Origin: Crossiella sp. CA-258035
GTDB lineage: Bacteria > Actinomycetota > Actinomycetes > Mycobacteriales > Pseudonocardiaceae
Direction of reading: 5' to 3'
NCBI RefSeq assembly: GCF_030064675.1
Contig: NZ_CP116413.1
Span: 5,736,001 to 5,800,000 of the forward strand
DNA: 64,000 bases
The notes below the pieces were generated by a model. That model did no database searches and was not told the origin of the DNA. It saw only the letters and a list, made by a program, of their open reading frames with translations. A program made the translations under genes and the position numbers. Below are positions 7,547 to 15,097 of this stretch, in pieces. The first letter of the stretch is position 1. Every line of letters starts with the position of its first letter.

Positions 7547-8941
7547 TTGCGTGGTGTGCTGATCGTGCTGCGCAACCCGGCCTACCGGCGCCTGTTCACC
7601 GCGCAGGTGCTGGCGCTGCTGGGCACCGGGCTGGCCACGGTCGCGCTGGGGCTGCTGGCCTACCGGCTCGGTGGCGAGCGGGCCGGGGCGGTGCTGGGCA
7701 CCGCGCTGGCGATCAAGATGTGCGCCTACGTGTTGCTCGCGCCGGTGGTCACCGCGCTGGCGGCGCGGCTGCCGCGGCGGGCGTTCCTGGTCTCGACGGA
7801 CCTACTGCGGGCCGGGGTGGCGCTGGCGCTGCCCTGGGTGGACGCGGTGTGGCAGGTCTACGCGCTGATCGTGGTCCTGCAAGCAGCCTCGGCCGCGTTC
7901 ACCCCGACCTTCCAGGCCACCATCCCCGCCATCCTGCCCGGCGAGCAGGACTACACGCGGGCGTTGTCGTTGTCGCGCTTGGCTTATGAGCTGGAGAGCC
8001 TGCTCAGCCCGGTACTGGCCGCGGTGCTGCTGACCGTGCTCAGTCCCGGTCAGCTGTTCCTGGGCACCGCGCTGGGTTTCCTGGCCTCGGCGCTGCTGGT
8101 GCTCGGCGTGGCGCTGCCCGGACCGGTGGCCGAGCCGGGCGGGGCGTTCGACCAGGTCCGGCAGGGGCTGCGCGTCTACCTGGCCACGCCCCGGCTGCGC
8201 GCGCTGCTCGCGCTCAACCTCGCCGCCGCGGCCGCCGGAGCCATGGTGCTGGTCAACACGGTGGTCCTGGTGCGGGGCCAGTTGGGGCTGCCGGACTCCG
8301 CCGTGGCGGTGGCGCTGGCCGCTTGTGGGGCGGGCTCGATCTTGGGTGCGGTGCTGGTTCCGTTGCTGCTCAACAGGTTTGGCGATCGCAACCTGATGAT
8401 CACTGGCGCGGCCGGGCTGGCGGGTGTGCTGCTGGCGACCGGGCTCGCGCTGGCCCTGCTGGACCGGGACGCCTGGTGGGCGGTGCTGCTGATGTCCTGG
8501 CCCGCACTGGGTTTTGGCGGCGCGGCGGTGCAGACCCCGGCCGGTCGGCTGCTCCGCCGGTCCGGGCAGGCGGCGGACTGGCCGGTGCTCTTCGCCGCCC
8601 AGTTCACCGCCAGCCACGCGGCCTGGCTGGCCGCCTACCTGCTCGCCGGGCTGCTCGGCGCGGTGGCTGGACTGCCCGCGACGCTGGGCGCGCTGGCGGC
8701 GCTGGCCGGGGGTGGCGCGCTGCTCGCCTGCCGGTTGTGGCCGGTGCGTGCGCCGAGGGTGTGCGAAAATGGGGTTGGCGCCTCCGATGGAGGACCCCGG
8801 ACGAGCGGGTGCCGTACCCGGCCAGCGACAAGACGGCGCTCTGGGAGTGCGTCATGTCGTGGCTCGTTCTGGTCGTCTCCGGTGTGCTGGAAGCGGTGTG
8901 GGCGACCGCGCTGGGCAAGTCCGCCGGTTTCGCGAAGCTGA
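7547..8941 (+). CDS. Major facilitator superfamily transporter (drug/metabolite efflux type)
   Basis: The first about 400 residues form a typical MFS protein with 12 predicted hydrophobic helices. It begins LRNPAYRRLFTAQVLALLG and has a large central loop around EPGGAFDQVRQGLRVY. It resembles actinobacterial exporters of the EntS/macrolide-efflux type; the substrate is unknown. The start is ambiguous. TTG at 7547 opens the frame, while GTG at 7556 lies about 10 bases after TATACC (7541-7546) and could be a leaderless start. The frame does not stop where MFS proteins usually end, near ACRLWPVRAP. It runs another 60 or so residues through the guanidine riboswitch and into the sugE gene, ending at 8941. 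That Arg/Ser/Cys-rich tail does not look like a real domain, so a frame error or a genuine gene overlap must be considered. Confidence 0.8.
   Translation: MRGVLIVLRNPAYRRLFTAQVLALLGTGLATVALGLLAYRLGGERAGAVLGTALAIKMCAYVLLAPVVTALAARLPRRAFLVSTDLLRAGVALALPWVDAVWQVYALIVVLQAASAAFTPTFQATIPAILPGEQDYTRALSLSRLAYELESLLSPVLAAVLLTVLSPGQLFLGTALGFLASALLVLGVALPGPVAEPGGAFDQVRQGLRVYLATPRLRALLALNLAAAAAGAMVLVNTVVLVRGQLGLPDSAVAVALAACGAGSILGAVLVPLLLNRFGDRNLMITGAAGLAGVLLATGLALALLDRDAWWAVLLMSWPALGFGGAAVQTPAGRLLRRSGQAADWPVLFAAQFTASHAAWLAAYLLAGLLGAVAGLPATLGALAALAGGGALLACRLWPVRAPRVCENGVGASDGGPRTSGCRTRPATRRRSGSASCRGSFWSSPVCWKRCGRPRWASPPVSRS
8797..8840 (+). promoter_or_regulatory. Guanidine-III (ykkC-III) riboswitch upstream of sugE
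   Basis: The segment matches the known guanidine-III aptamer in order and spacing: CCGGACGAG, then GTGCCGTACCCGG, CAGCGACAAGACGGCGC. The pseudoknot partners GTGCCGT (8809-8815) and ACGGCGC (8833-8839) pair with one G-U wobble, and the CCGG arms pair. The ribosome site TGGGAG (8842-8847) follows immediately, then the sugE ATG at 8854, so guanidinium binding would control ribosome access. The class is known to control SugE/Gdx-type guanidinium exporters, which is exactly the gene downstream. Confidence 0.92.
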
Positions 8942-9168
8942 CGCCGACCCTGGTGTTCGCGGTCAGCCTGGTCGCCAGCATGGCCGGACTCGCCTACGCG
9001 ATGCGGGAACTGCCCACCGGGACCGCCTACGCGGTGTGGGTCGGCATCGGGGCCTCGCTCACCGTCGCCTACGGCATGTGGACCGGCTCGGAGGCCGTGT
9101 CGGTGGTGAGAGTGTTGCTGCTGCTGGGAATTGTCGGCTGTGTGATCGGGCTGAAGGTCCTGCACTGA
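8854..9168 (+). CDS. sugE: SugE/Gdx guanidinium exporter, small multidrug resistance family
   Basis: A 104-residue membrane protein with four transmembrane helices, the standard SMR length. The first helix, MSWLVLVVSGVLEAVWA, carries the essential Glu of the family (Glu13). GTAYAVWVGIGA in the third helix and the ending VVRVLLLLGIVGCVIGLKVL are typical of the SugE/Gdx subgroup, not of EmrE. The family exports guanidinium in exchange for protons as an antiparallel dimer. The guanidine-III riboswitch directly before the ribosome site supports this role strongly. No second SMR subunit is adjacent. The MFS frame upstream overlaps the first 88 bp in another frame. A GC-rich hairpin follows the stop. 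Confidence 0.93.
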   Translation: MSWLVLVVSGVLEAVWATALGKSAGFAKLTPTLVFAVSLVASMAGLAYAMRELPTGTAYAVWVGIGASLTVAYGMWTGSEAVSVVRVLLLLGIVGCVIGLKVLH

Positions 9169-9174
9169 GCAAGC

Positions 9175-9198
9175 GGGGGCGGCCGGTGCGCCGCCCCC
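9175..9198. terminator. GC-rich bidirectional hairpin between sugE and the CMD gene
   Basis: GGGGGCGG (9175-9182) pairs with CCGCCCCC (9191-9198) around an 8-base loop. It lies 6 bases after the sugE stop and 12 bases before the convergent CMD stop. There is no U tract, which is common for actinobacterial terminators. Confidence 0.55.
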
Positions 9199-9210
9199 TG
9201 CCGCTGCCGT

Positions 9211-9696
9211 TCAGTGCGTCATGGCCTCGAACATGCCGGCCTCGTACGAACCGGCCGGGTTGCGCACGATGATGTTCATCCGGTTCGCCGCGTTGATCAG
9301 GCCGATCAGGCAGACCAGCGCGGCGATCTGCTCCTCGTCGTAGTGCTCCCGCACCTGGGCCCAGGTCTCGTCCGAGACACCTTCGTGTGCGTCGGCCAGG
9401 CGGGTGCCCTCCTCGGTCAGGGCCAGTGCGGCGCGTTCGGCCTCGGTGAACACGGTGGCCTCGCGCCAGGCGGCGACCAGGTGCAGCCGGACCGCGGTCT
9501 CGCCCGCGGCGGCAGCGTCCTTGGTGTGCATGTCAATGCAGAAGGCGCAGCCGTTGATCTGGCTGGCGCGCAAGGCCGCCAGCTCCTGGGTGGCCTTCGG
9601 CAACGTCGACTGCTGGATCAGTAGGCCCGCGCCGGCGAAGCGCTTGCCGAACTTCATGGCGAACTCGTTGGCGAACATGTTCAGGCGAGCTTCCAT
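9211..9696 (-). CDS. Carboxymuconolactone decarboxylase / AhpD-like protein of the ECF41 (COE) type
   Basis: A 161-residue all-helical protein of the CMD/AhpD family. The redox motif is CAFCIDMHTKDA, the CxxCxxxH pattern of alkylhydroperoxidase-like proteins that reduce peroxides or transfer electrons. FTEAERAALALTEEGTRL and the ending RMNIIVRNPAGSYE complete the family signature. The start is ATG at 9696, because an AGGA-type ribosome site precedes it and the protein aligns from MEARLNMFANEF. It is divergent from an ECF41 sigma factor. In that family CMD-type proteins are the usual partner and target. The promoter TGTCACA-N16-CGTC lies 42 bp upstream on this strand, so the neighbouring sigma factor very likely drives it. 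Confidence 0.9.
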   Translation of the reverse strand: MEARLNMFANEFAMKFGKRFAGAGLLIQQSTLPKATQELAALRASQINGCAFCIDMHTKDAAAAGETAVRLHLVAAWREATVFTEAERAALALTEEGTRLADAHEGVSDETWAQVREHYDEEQIAALVCLIGLINAANRMNIIVRNPAGSYEAGMFEAMTH

Positions 9697-9737
9697 CGTC
9701 TTGTCCTCACTCGTGCGTCTGCGGTGGACGAACACGA

Positions 9738-9764
9738 GACGCCTGCCGCGCCGATCCTGTGACA
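9738..9764 (-). promoter_or_regulatory. ECF41-type promoter of the CMD gene
   Basis: Read on the minus strand: -35 TGTCACA (9764-9758), 16-bp spacer, -10 CGTC (9741-9738). This is an exact match to the known ECF41 consensus. Transcription would start near 9732, about 36 bp before the CMD start codon. Confidence 0.8.
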
Positions 9765-9798
9765 GCCTGGCCCGGTGACGAGCGACACAGCGGGGTGC

Positions 9799-9825
9799 TG
9801 TCACAGAATGGCGGTCAGGGACATC
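9799..9825 (+). promoter_or_regulatory. Candidate ECF41-type autoregulatory promoter of the sigma factor gene
   Basis: TGTCACA (9799-9805), 16-bp spacer, CATC (9822-9825): the same layout as the CMD promoter with one mismatch in the -10. It lies 37 bp upstream of the chosen GTG start (9862), which would rule out the upstream start codon at 9775 for this transcript. Confidence 0.55.
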
Positions 9826-9861
9826 TGGTGGGTGACCCGCCGACTGACTAGGAGCCGCCCC

Positions 9862-10758
9862 GTGGACGACCGCCCGGACCGCGCGACCGAGGTGTTCCTC
9901 GCCCATCGGAACCTGCTGTTCACCATCGCCTACGAGATGCTCGGCTCGGCCGCCGACGCCGAGGACGTGCTGCAGGAGACCTGGCTGCGCTGGGCCGGTG
10001 TGGACCTGGACGAGATCCGGGAGCAGCGGGCCTACCTGGTCCGGATCACCACCCGCCAGGCGCTGGCCCGGCTGCGCGTGCTGGGCCGCCGCAAGGAGTC
10101 CTACGTCGGCTCCTGGCTGCCCGAGCCGCTGCTCACCGCGCCGGATGTGGCCGAGGACGTGGAGCTGGCCGACAGCGTGTCGATGGCGGTGCTGCTGGTG
10201 CTGGAGACGCTGGCCCCGACCGAGCGGGCGGTGTTCGTGCTGCGCGAGGTGTTCGACCTGCCGTACGAGGAGATCGCCGAGGCGGTGGACAAGAGTCCGG
10301 CCGCGGTCCGCCAGATCGCGCACCGGGCGCGGGCGCACGTGGCGGCGCGGCGGCCGCGCGAGGTGGTGTCGGCGGCGGAGACCCGCTCCGCGCTGGCGGC
10401 CTTCCAGCGGGCGGCCGAGACCGGTGATCTGCAAGGGCTGCTGGACATCCTGGCGCCGGAGGTGGTGTTGCTGGGCGACGGCGGCGGCATCAAGCAGGCC
10501 GTGCCGCGGCCGATCGTGGGCGCGGACAAGGTGGCCCGGCTGCTGATCGGCGGGTTCGGGCGGGTGGCCGAGCTGATGTCCTTCCGGCCCACCCAGGTCA
10601 ACGGCCACCCGGCGCTGGTGGTGCATCAGGACGGTGAGCTGGACACCGTGGTCGCGGTGCGCATCGACGACGGCCGGATCACCGGGCTCTACGCGGTGCG
10701 CAACCCGGAGAAGCTCTCGCACATGGCGCGCGAGCACACCCTGAGCCGCTTCGCCTAA
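9862..10758 (+). CDS. ECF41-family (SigJ-like) sigma factor with fused SnoaL-like regulatory domain
   Basis: Region 2 begins EVFLAHRNLLFTIAYEMLGS and continues AEDVLQETWLRW. Region 4 has EEIAEAVDKSPAAVRQIAHR as its helix-turn-helix. A NTF2/SnoaL-like domain of about 110 residues follows. The three marks of ECF41 sigma factors are all present: WLPEP in the linker (Trp85), DGGG in the C-terminal domain, and NPEKL near the end (usually NPDKL). These proteins have no separate anti-sigma factor; the fused C-terminal domain controls activity. The start is GTG at 9862, preceded by GGAG with 7-base spacing and by the candidate promoter, giving 298 residues. The divergent CMD gene carries a perfect ECF41 promoter. 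A GTGTTGGCC repeat array starts 6 bp after the stop. Confidence 0.93.
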   Translation: MDDRPDRATEVFLAHRNLLFTIAYEMLGSAADAEDVLQETWLRWAGVDLDEIREQRAYLVRITTRQALARLRVLGRRKESYVGSWLPEPLLTAPDVAEDVELADSVSMAVLLVLETLAPTERAVFVLREVFDLPYEEIAEAVDKSPAAVRQIAHRARAHVAARRPREVVSAAETRSALAAFQRAAETGDLQGLLDILAPEVVLLGDGGGIKQAVPRPIVGADKVARLLIGGFGRVAELMSFRPTQVNGHPALVVHQDGELDTVVAVRIDDGRITGLYAVRNPEKLSHMAREHTLSRFA

Positions 10759-10763
10759 GCCCC

Positions 10764-10906
10764 GTGTTGGCCGTTGTCGTACACAGTGTTGGCCGTTCTG
10801 GACGGTGTGTTGGCCGTTGTGGACGGTGTGTTGGCCGGAGGGCGTCCCGGTTCGGCCAACACCCTGTACGACAACGGCCAACACACCGTACGACAACGGC
10901 CAACAC
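10764..10906. repeat. GTGTTGGCC inverted-repeat array, copy A
   Basis: Seven copies of the 9-mer core occur in 143 bp. Four face right (starts 10764, 10786, 10807, 10828) and three are inverted (ends 10862, 10884, 10906). Units are 21-22 bp, mostly GTGTTGGCCGTT plus about 9 bases often ending ACGGT. The first unit and the inverted unit ending at 10884 are perfect complements over 20 bases. The middle unit (10828-10862) is itself a 9-bp hairpin. The array fills the gap between two convergent genes (ECF41 sigma stop 10758, LAL stop 10916). It may act as a bidirectional terminator or be a dispersed element of REP/BIME style. Confidence 0.9.
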
Positions 10907-10915
10907 GCTGGCGGG

Positions 10916-13735
10916 TTACGTGAGTTGGTTGGTCAGGGCGGCGGTGAGCTCGGCGCGGCCGCGGACGCCGAGCTTGCGGTAGGCGCTGGTGAGGTGCAGC
11001 TCCACGGTGCGCACGGTGAGGAACAGGGACTCGGCGATCTCCCGGTTGGTCTCGCCCTTGGCGGCGCGGGCGGCGACCCGGCGTTCGCTGCCGGTGAGGC
11101 TGTCCGCGGGTGAGTCGGTGCCGCGACGCAGCCGCCCGCCCGCCTCCAGCAGCGCGGCCGAGGACAGCGAGACCTGGCGGCGGTGCCGCAGCAGCACCGA
11201 GCGATCGAGGGAGCTGCGCAGGCGCTTGCGGGCGGCCTCCGGGTCACCTTCGCGCAGCAGCGCCTTGCCGAGCAGGTACTCGGCCTTGGCGTGCTCGAAC
11301 TTGGCCGGGGAGGCGGCCAGCACCCGCACCGCCTCGGTCAGCAGGCGCACGCCCTGCGGGCCAGGGGTGGTCACGCCGCGGGCGGTCAGCGCCATGCCCA
11401 GCGCCCGTGGCGTGCCCCAGCGCTGGGCCAGCTCCGCGCCGTGCCCGGCGATCAGGCGGGCCTCCTCCAGGCGGCCCAGCTCGGCGAGCAGGCAGGCCGC
11501 GTCGTACCACCACGGGGCCAGCACCGGGTTGTCCACGTTGCCGTCGCGCAGGCTGGCGCCGCAGTGCCGCAACACTTCCAGCGCCTGCTCGGTCTCCCCC
11601 AGCGCCTCGTGCGTGCGGGCCCTGGCCATCAGGTAGTAGTGGTACTCCAGGGTGAACGCCTCGAAGCGGGGCCGGTGGATCTGGTCCAGCACCTCCCGCG
11701 CGCGCTCGGCCTCGCCCAGGTCGGTGAGCACCACGGCGAAGGCGATCTGCGGCATCACCATCCCGCCGGCCCAGTTCTCCTGCACCACCAGCTCGTAGCA
11801 GGACTGGGCGTCGGCCAGCGCCTCCACCAGGTCGCCGTTCCAGTGCCGGACGATGGCGCGCAGGCTGGTCACCATGCAGTAGGTCCAGGCCGCGCCCGCG
11901 GACTGCATGTGCTCGACCAGGGTGTCCAGGGTGGCGGGCATGGCCTCGGTGTCATCGGCCAGGTAGAGGGTGTAGATGGTGCCCAGGATGGTCCAGCCGC
12001 CCGCCTCCACCTCGTTGATCTTGAGCGCGGCCCTGGCCTGTTCGGCGGCCTCGGTGGCGGGGCGGGCGCTCACCATGCCGAGCAGGGCCAGCCCGGCCAG
12101 CAGCTGCCGCTCCTCGGTGGTGTCCCCCGGCGGGACCGGCCGGTGCTCGAAGCGGTCGCCGAGCGCGGCCAGGTTGGCCTTCTCGTCGATGCCCGCGGCC
12201 AGCAGGGATGCCTCCAGCACCGCCAGCAGCGCCCGGTCGCCGCCGTCGGGTGCCGGGCCGATGACCGCTTCCAGCGCCGCCAGGGTCTCCCCGGCCAGTG
12301 CGAAGGCGCGGACCGAGTTCTGCGCGCGCAGTGAGGTGATGGTGTACTGCAACACGATCGGCACCCTGGCGCGCGGATCGGCCACCAGCGCCAGCGCGCG
12401 TTCCAGGTGGGCGAGCGCGGTGCCGGGCTGGATCATGGCGAGCACCCTGGCCGACTGGCTGAGCACCGCCACGTCGGAGTCGTCCACCGCGAGCACCCGC
12501 TTCAGGTAGCCGGCCGCCACCCTCGGCGCGCCCCGGTGCTCGGCGTAGCCGGCGGCCTCGCGCAGCACGTCGGCCATCCACGGCTCCGGCGTGCCGGGCA
12601 GCAGCGCCAGCAGCACCGCCACCTCCTCCGCCGGGCGGCCAGCGTCGTTGAGCAGGGTGGCGGCGCGTTCGCGCAGCTGGTCCAGCTCGGCGGGCGGGGT
12701 GCCGGTGAGCACGGTCTGCCGGATGGTGTCGTGCGCGAACTCCGGGCGGGCGCCGCAGTCCTCCGCGGTGATCAGGTCGCGGCGGCGCAGCTCGGCGATG
12801 GCCGCGGTGGCGGTGCGCTGGTGCGCCCCGGCCAGCGCGGCCAGCAGCTCGACCTGTTCGCCGGGCAGCACCGCGATCGCGCGGGCCACCACGAGGATCT
12901 GCTCGGGCAGCCGGTCCAGCACCGAGCGGGCGACCACCTCGCGGCCCAGGTCGGCCAGCACCGCGAGGTCGGTGCGGTCGCCGTCGTAGTCGTTGAGCCG
13001 GGCCATGATCCGGCCGAGCAGCAGCGGGTTGCCACCGGTGAGCTGGGCGCAGTGCGCGGCGAACTCCTCATCCGGCCGCCCGCCGAGCACCTTGGTCAGC
13101 AGGTCGGCCACCGGCTGGGCGCTGAGCGCGGGCAGGTCCATCGGGTGGCACAGCGGCAGTCCGGCGATCTCGTCGAAGACCTCGGCGGCCGGGGCGTCCC
13201 GGCCGGTGCGCTGGGTGAGCACCAGCAGCAGCGGCAGGTCCTCGGCGCGGCGCAGCAGGAAGGCCAGCCAGCGCAGCGAGGGCTCGTCGCACCACTGCAC
13301 GTCGTCCACGGCCAGCACCAGCAGCCCATCCGCGGTGAGGCCGACGGTGAGCCAGTGCAGGCCGTGCAGCACCGCGTAGGCGTTGCTGTGCAGGGTCGGG
13401 TCGTGCAGGTCGGGGTCGACCGCGGGCAGCGCGTGCCGGGCGCTGCCGTCGAGCAGTCGTCCCGCGCCGCCGTCCTCGGTCAGCCGCAGCGGCTGGAACA
13501 GCTCGCGCACCGCGGCGTAGGGCCCGCCGCCGGACTCCCGGCAGCGCGCGGACAGGCTGCGCGCGGCCAGCGGCGCGATCCGGGACAGGGCGGCGTGCAG
13601 CAGGCTGGTCTTGCCGATCCCGGCCGGGCCGCGCAGCAGGACCGCCTGACCGGTGCCGGCCCGCGCCTTGTCCGCGATCTCGACCAGCAGGTCCAGCTCG
13701 TGGTCCCGCCCGACCAGCTCAACGCCCCCGCTCAT
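10916..13735 (-). CDS. LAL-type (large ATP-binding LuxR-family) transcriptional regulator (939 aa)
   Basis: The N-terminus has a P-loop ATPase domain with Walker A LRGPAGIGKTSLL (about residue 34) and Walker B LVLAVDDVQW. A long helical, TPR-like middle follows. The C-terminus is a LuxR-type helix-turn-helix: LTGSERRVAARAAKGETNRE, then IAESLFLTVRTVELHLTSAY and RKLGVRGRAELTAAL. LAL proteins of 870-950 residues commonly activate macrolide PKS clusters (PikD and RapH are examples), so control of the PKS or the P450 here is likely. ATG at 13735 is preceded by AGGA at good spacing. It is divergent from the P450 gene across a 156-bp gap holding a short palindrome. Its 3' end touches repeat array A. 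Confidence 0.92.
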   Translation of the reverse strand: MSGGVELVGRDHELDLLVEIADKARAGTGQAVLLRGPAGIGKTSLLHAALSRIAPLAARSLSARCRESGGGPYAAVRELFQPLRLTEDGGAGRLLDGSARHALPAVDPDLHDPTLHSNAYAVLHGLHWLTVGLTADGLLVLAVDDVQWCDEPSLRWLAFLLRRAEDLPLLLVLTQRTGRDAPAAEVFDEIAGLPLCHPMDLPALSAQPVADLLTKVLGGRPDEEFAAHCAQLTGGNPLLLGRIMARLNDYDGDRTDLAVLADLGREVVARSVLDRLPEQILVVARAIAVLPGEQVELLAALAGAHQRTATAAIAELRRRDLITAEDCGARPEFAHDTIRQTVLTGTPPAELDQLRERAATLLNDAGRPAEEVAVLLALLPGTPEPWMADVLREAAGYAEHRGAPRVAAGYLKRVLAVDDSDVAVLSQSARVLAMIQPGTALAHLERALALVADPRARVPIVLQYTITSLRAQNSVRAFALAGETLAALEAVIGPAPDGGDRALLAVLEASLLAAGIDEKANLAALGDRFEHRPVPPGDTTEERQLLAGLALLGMVSARPATEAAEQARAALKINEVEAGGWTILGTIYTLYLADDTEAMPATLDTLVEHMQSAGAAWTYCMVTSLRAIVRHWNGDLVEALADAQSCYELVVQENWAGGMVMPQIAFAVVLTDLGEAERAREVLDQIHRPRFEAFTLEYHYYLMARARTHEALGETEQALEVLRHCGASLRDGNVDNPVLAPWWYDAACLLAELGRLEEARLIAGHGAELAQRWGTPRALGMALTARGVTTPGPQGVRLLTEAVRVLAASPAKFEHAKAEYLLGKALLREGDPEAARKRLRSSLDRSVLLRHRRQVSLSSAALLEAGGRLRRGTDSPADSLTGSERRVAARAAKGETNREIAESLFLTVRTVELHLTSAYRKLGVRGRAELTAALTNQLT

Positions 13736-13823
13736 GGCGGAATCCTAGCTCTCCGTGACGGTCTGAACGGGCGTTGTTCCAGTGGCCGGGACCCCGGGCG
13801 CGGGGCGCACCTCTGGGCGTTTT

Positions 13824-13838
13824 CCTGCCCTGGGCAGG
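13824..13838. promoter_or_regulatory. Palindrome in the LAL/P450 divergent intergenic region
   Basis: CCTGCCC-T-GGGCAGG is a perfect 7+1+7 inverted repeat, midway between the LAL start (13735, minus) and the P450 start (13892, plus). A shared operator for the divergent pair is possible. No promoter boxes could be fixed with confidence. Confidence 0.35.
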
Positions 13839-13891
13839 CCATGGTGGCCGCACGGCCCGCGACGGGCTCACCCAGCAGTCAAGGAGGACCT

Positions 13892-15076
13892 ATGCCGGCA
13901 GACGAACCGGCCCGGTGCCCGGTCGTGGAGTTCCCCCGGCGGCTCGCCGGTGCGCCGTTCCCCCCGGCGGACTACGCCCGCTTCCGCGAGCTCCCCGGCC
14001 TGGTCCGCACCAGCCTGCCCACCGGCCAGCAGGTGTGGCTGGTGACCAGGCACGAGGAGGTGCGCGCGATCCTCACCGATCCCCGGGTCAGCTCGGACCC
14101 GACCAGGGAGGGCTTCCCCAGCTTCGGCCGCACCGGCGGCGTGCCGCGCTCGGACGAGGTGCCCGGCTGGTTCGTCGGCTACGACCCGCCGGAGCACAAC
14201 CGGTTCCGCAAGGCGCTGATGCCGGAGTTCACCGTGCGCCGGATGCGCGAGTGGCGACCGGCGATCCAGCAGATCGTGGACGGCCGGATCGACGCCATGC
14301 TGGCCAGGGGTGACAAGGCCGACCTGGTGGCGGACTTCGCGCTGCCGATCCCGTCGCTGGTCATCTCCGCGCTGCTCGGCGTGCCGTATGCCGACCACGA
14401 GTTCTTCGAGTCCAGGACCCAGGTGCTGGTCAGCCTGGCTTCCACCGACCAGGAGCGGGAGGCCGCGGGCACCGCGCTGCTGCGCTACGTCACCCGGCTG
14501 ATCAAGATCAAGCAGAAGTGGCCTGGCGATGACCTGATGAGCAGGCTGCTGGCCGCGGGCACGCTGACCCCCGAGGAGCTGCCGGGGGTGGGCATGCTGC
14601 TGCTGATCGCCGGGCACGAGACCACCGCCAACAACATCGCCCTCGGCGTGCTGACCCTGCTGATGAACCCGGAGTGGATCGGCGACGAGCGGGTGGTCGA
14701 CGAGACGCTGCGGCTGCACTCGGTGGCCGACCTGGTGGCGCTGCGGGTGGCGGTGGCCGACCTGGAGATCGGCGGGCAGCTGATCAGGGCGGGCGAGGGC
14801 ATCATGCCGCTGGTGGCCGCGGCCAACCACGACGAGTCGATGTTCGACTGCCCGAGCAGGTTCGACCCGGACCGGGGCGCGAAGCAGCACGTGGCCTTCG
14901 GCTACGGCGTGCACCAGTGCCTGGGGCAGAACCTGGTGCGGGTGGAGATGGACATCGCGTACCGGACGCTGTTCGAGCGGATCCCGGGGCTGAAGCTGGC
15001 GGTGCCGCCGGCGGAGCTGCCGTTCAAGTACGACGGAGTGCTCTTCGGCGTGCACTCGATGCCAGTGACCTGGTAG
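13892..15076 (+). CDS. Cytochrome P450 monooxygenase, probable polyketide tailoring enzyme (394 aa)
   Basis: A soluble bacterial class I P450. The I-helix oxygen-binding motif is AGHETTANN (about residue 240), the K-helix ExxR is ETLR, and the heme loop is FGYGVHQCLGQNL with the Cys ligand near residue 342. The N-terminal part (PVVEFPRRLAGAPFPPADYA) is typical of CYP105/107-like enzymes that hydroxylate or epoxidise macrolides. The start is ATG at 13892, behind a strong AAGGAGGA ribosome site (13881-13888). No ferredoxin gene is adjacent, so it must borrow redox partners. It lies between the LAL regulator (divergent) and the thioesterase end of the PKS (convergent), which supports oxidation of this PKS product. 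A hairpin with a T run after the stop should end its transcript. Confidence 0.93.
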   Translation: MPADEPARCPVVEFPRRLAGAPFPPADYARFRELPGLVRTSLPTGQQVWLVTRHEEVRAILTDPRVSSDPTREGFPSFGRTGGVPRSDEVPGWFVGYDPPEHNRFRKALMPEFTVRRMREWRPAIQQIVDGRIDAMLARGDKADLVADFALPIPSLVISALLGVPYADHEFFESRTQVLVSLASTDQEREAAGTALLRYVTRLIKIKQKWPGDDLMSRLLAAGTLTPEELPGVGMLLLIAGHETTANNIALGVLTLLMNPEWIGDERVVDETLRLHSVADLVALRVAVADLEIGGQLIRAGEGIMPLVAAANHDESMFDCPSRFDPDRGAKQHVAFGYGVHQCLGQNLVRVEMDIAYRTLFERIPGLKLAVPPAELPFKYDGVLFGVHSMPVTW

Positions 15077-15097
15077 CCCGCGTCCCAACCCACCGGC

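Noticed and set aside
8755-8941. The Arg-rich C-terminal tail as a real MFS domain
   Set aside because: It coincides with the riboswitch and the sugE coding region and has no family similarity; it is reported as a finding instead.
9775-9861. N-terminal extension of the ECF41 sigma factor from a start at 9775
   Set aside because: It would begin upstream of the candidate promoter, has no homology, and lacks a ribosome site. GTG 9862 has GGAG at good spacing.
10764-10906. CRISPR array at the GTGTTGGCC repeats
   Set aside because: Units are only 21-22 bp with about 9-12 variable bases, half the copies are inverted, and no cas genes are present.
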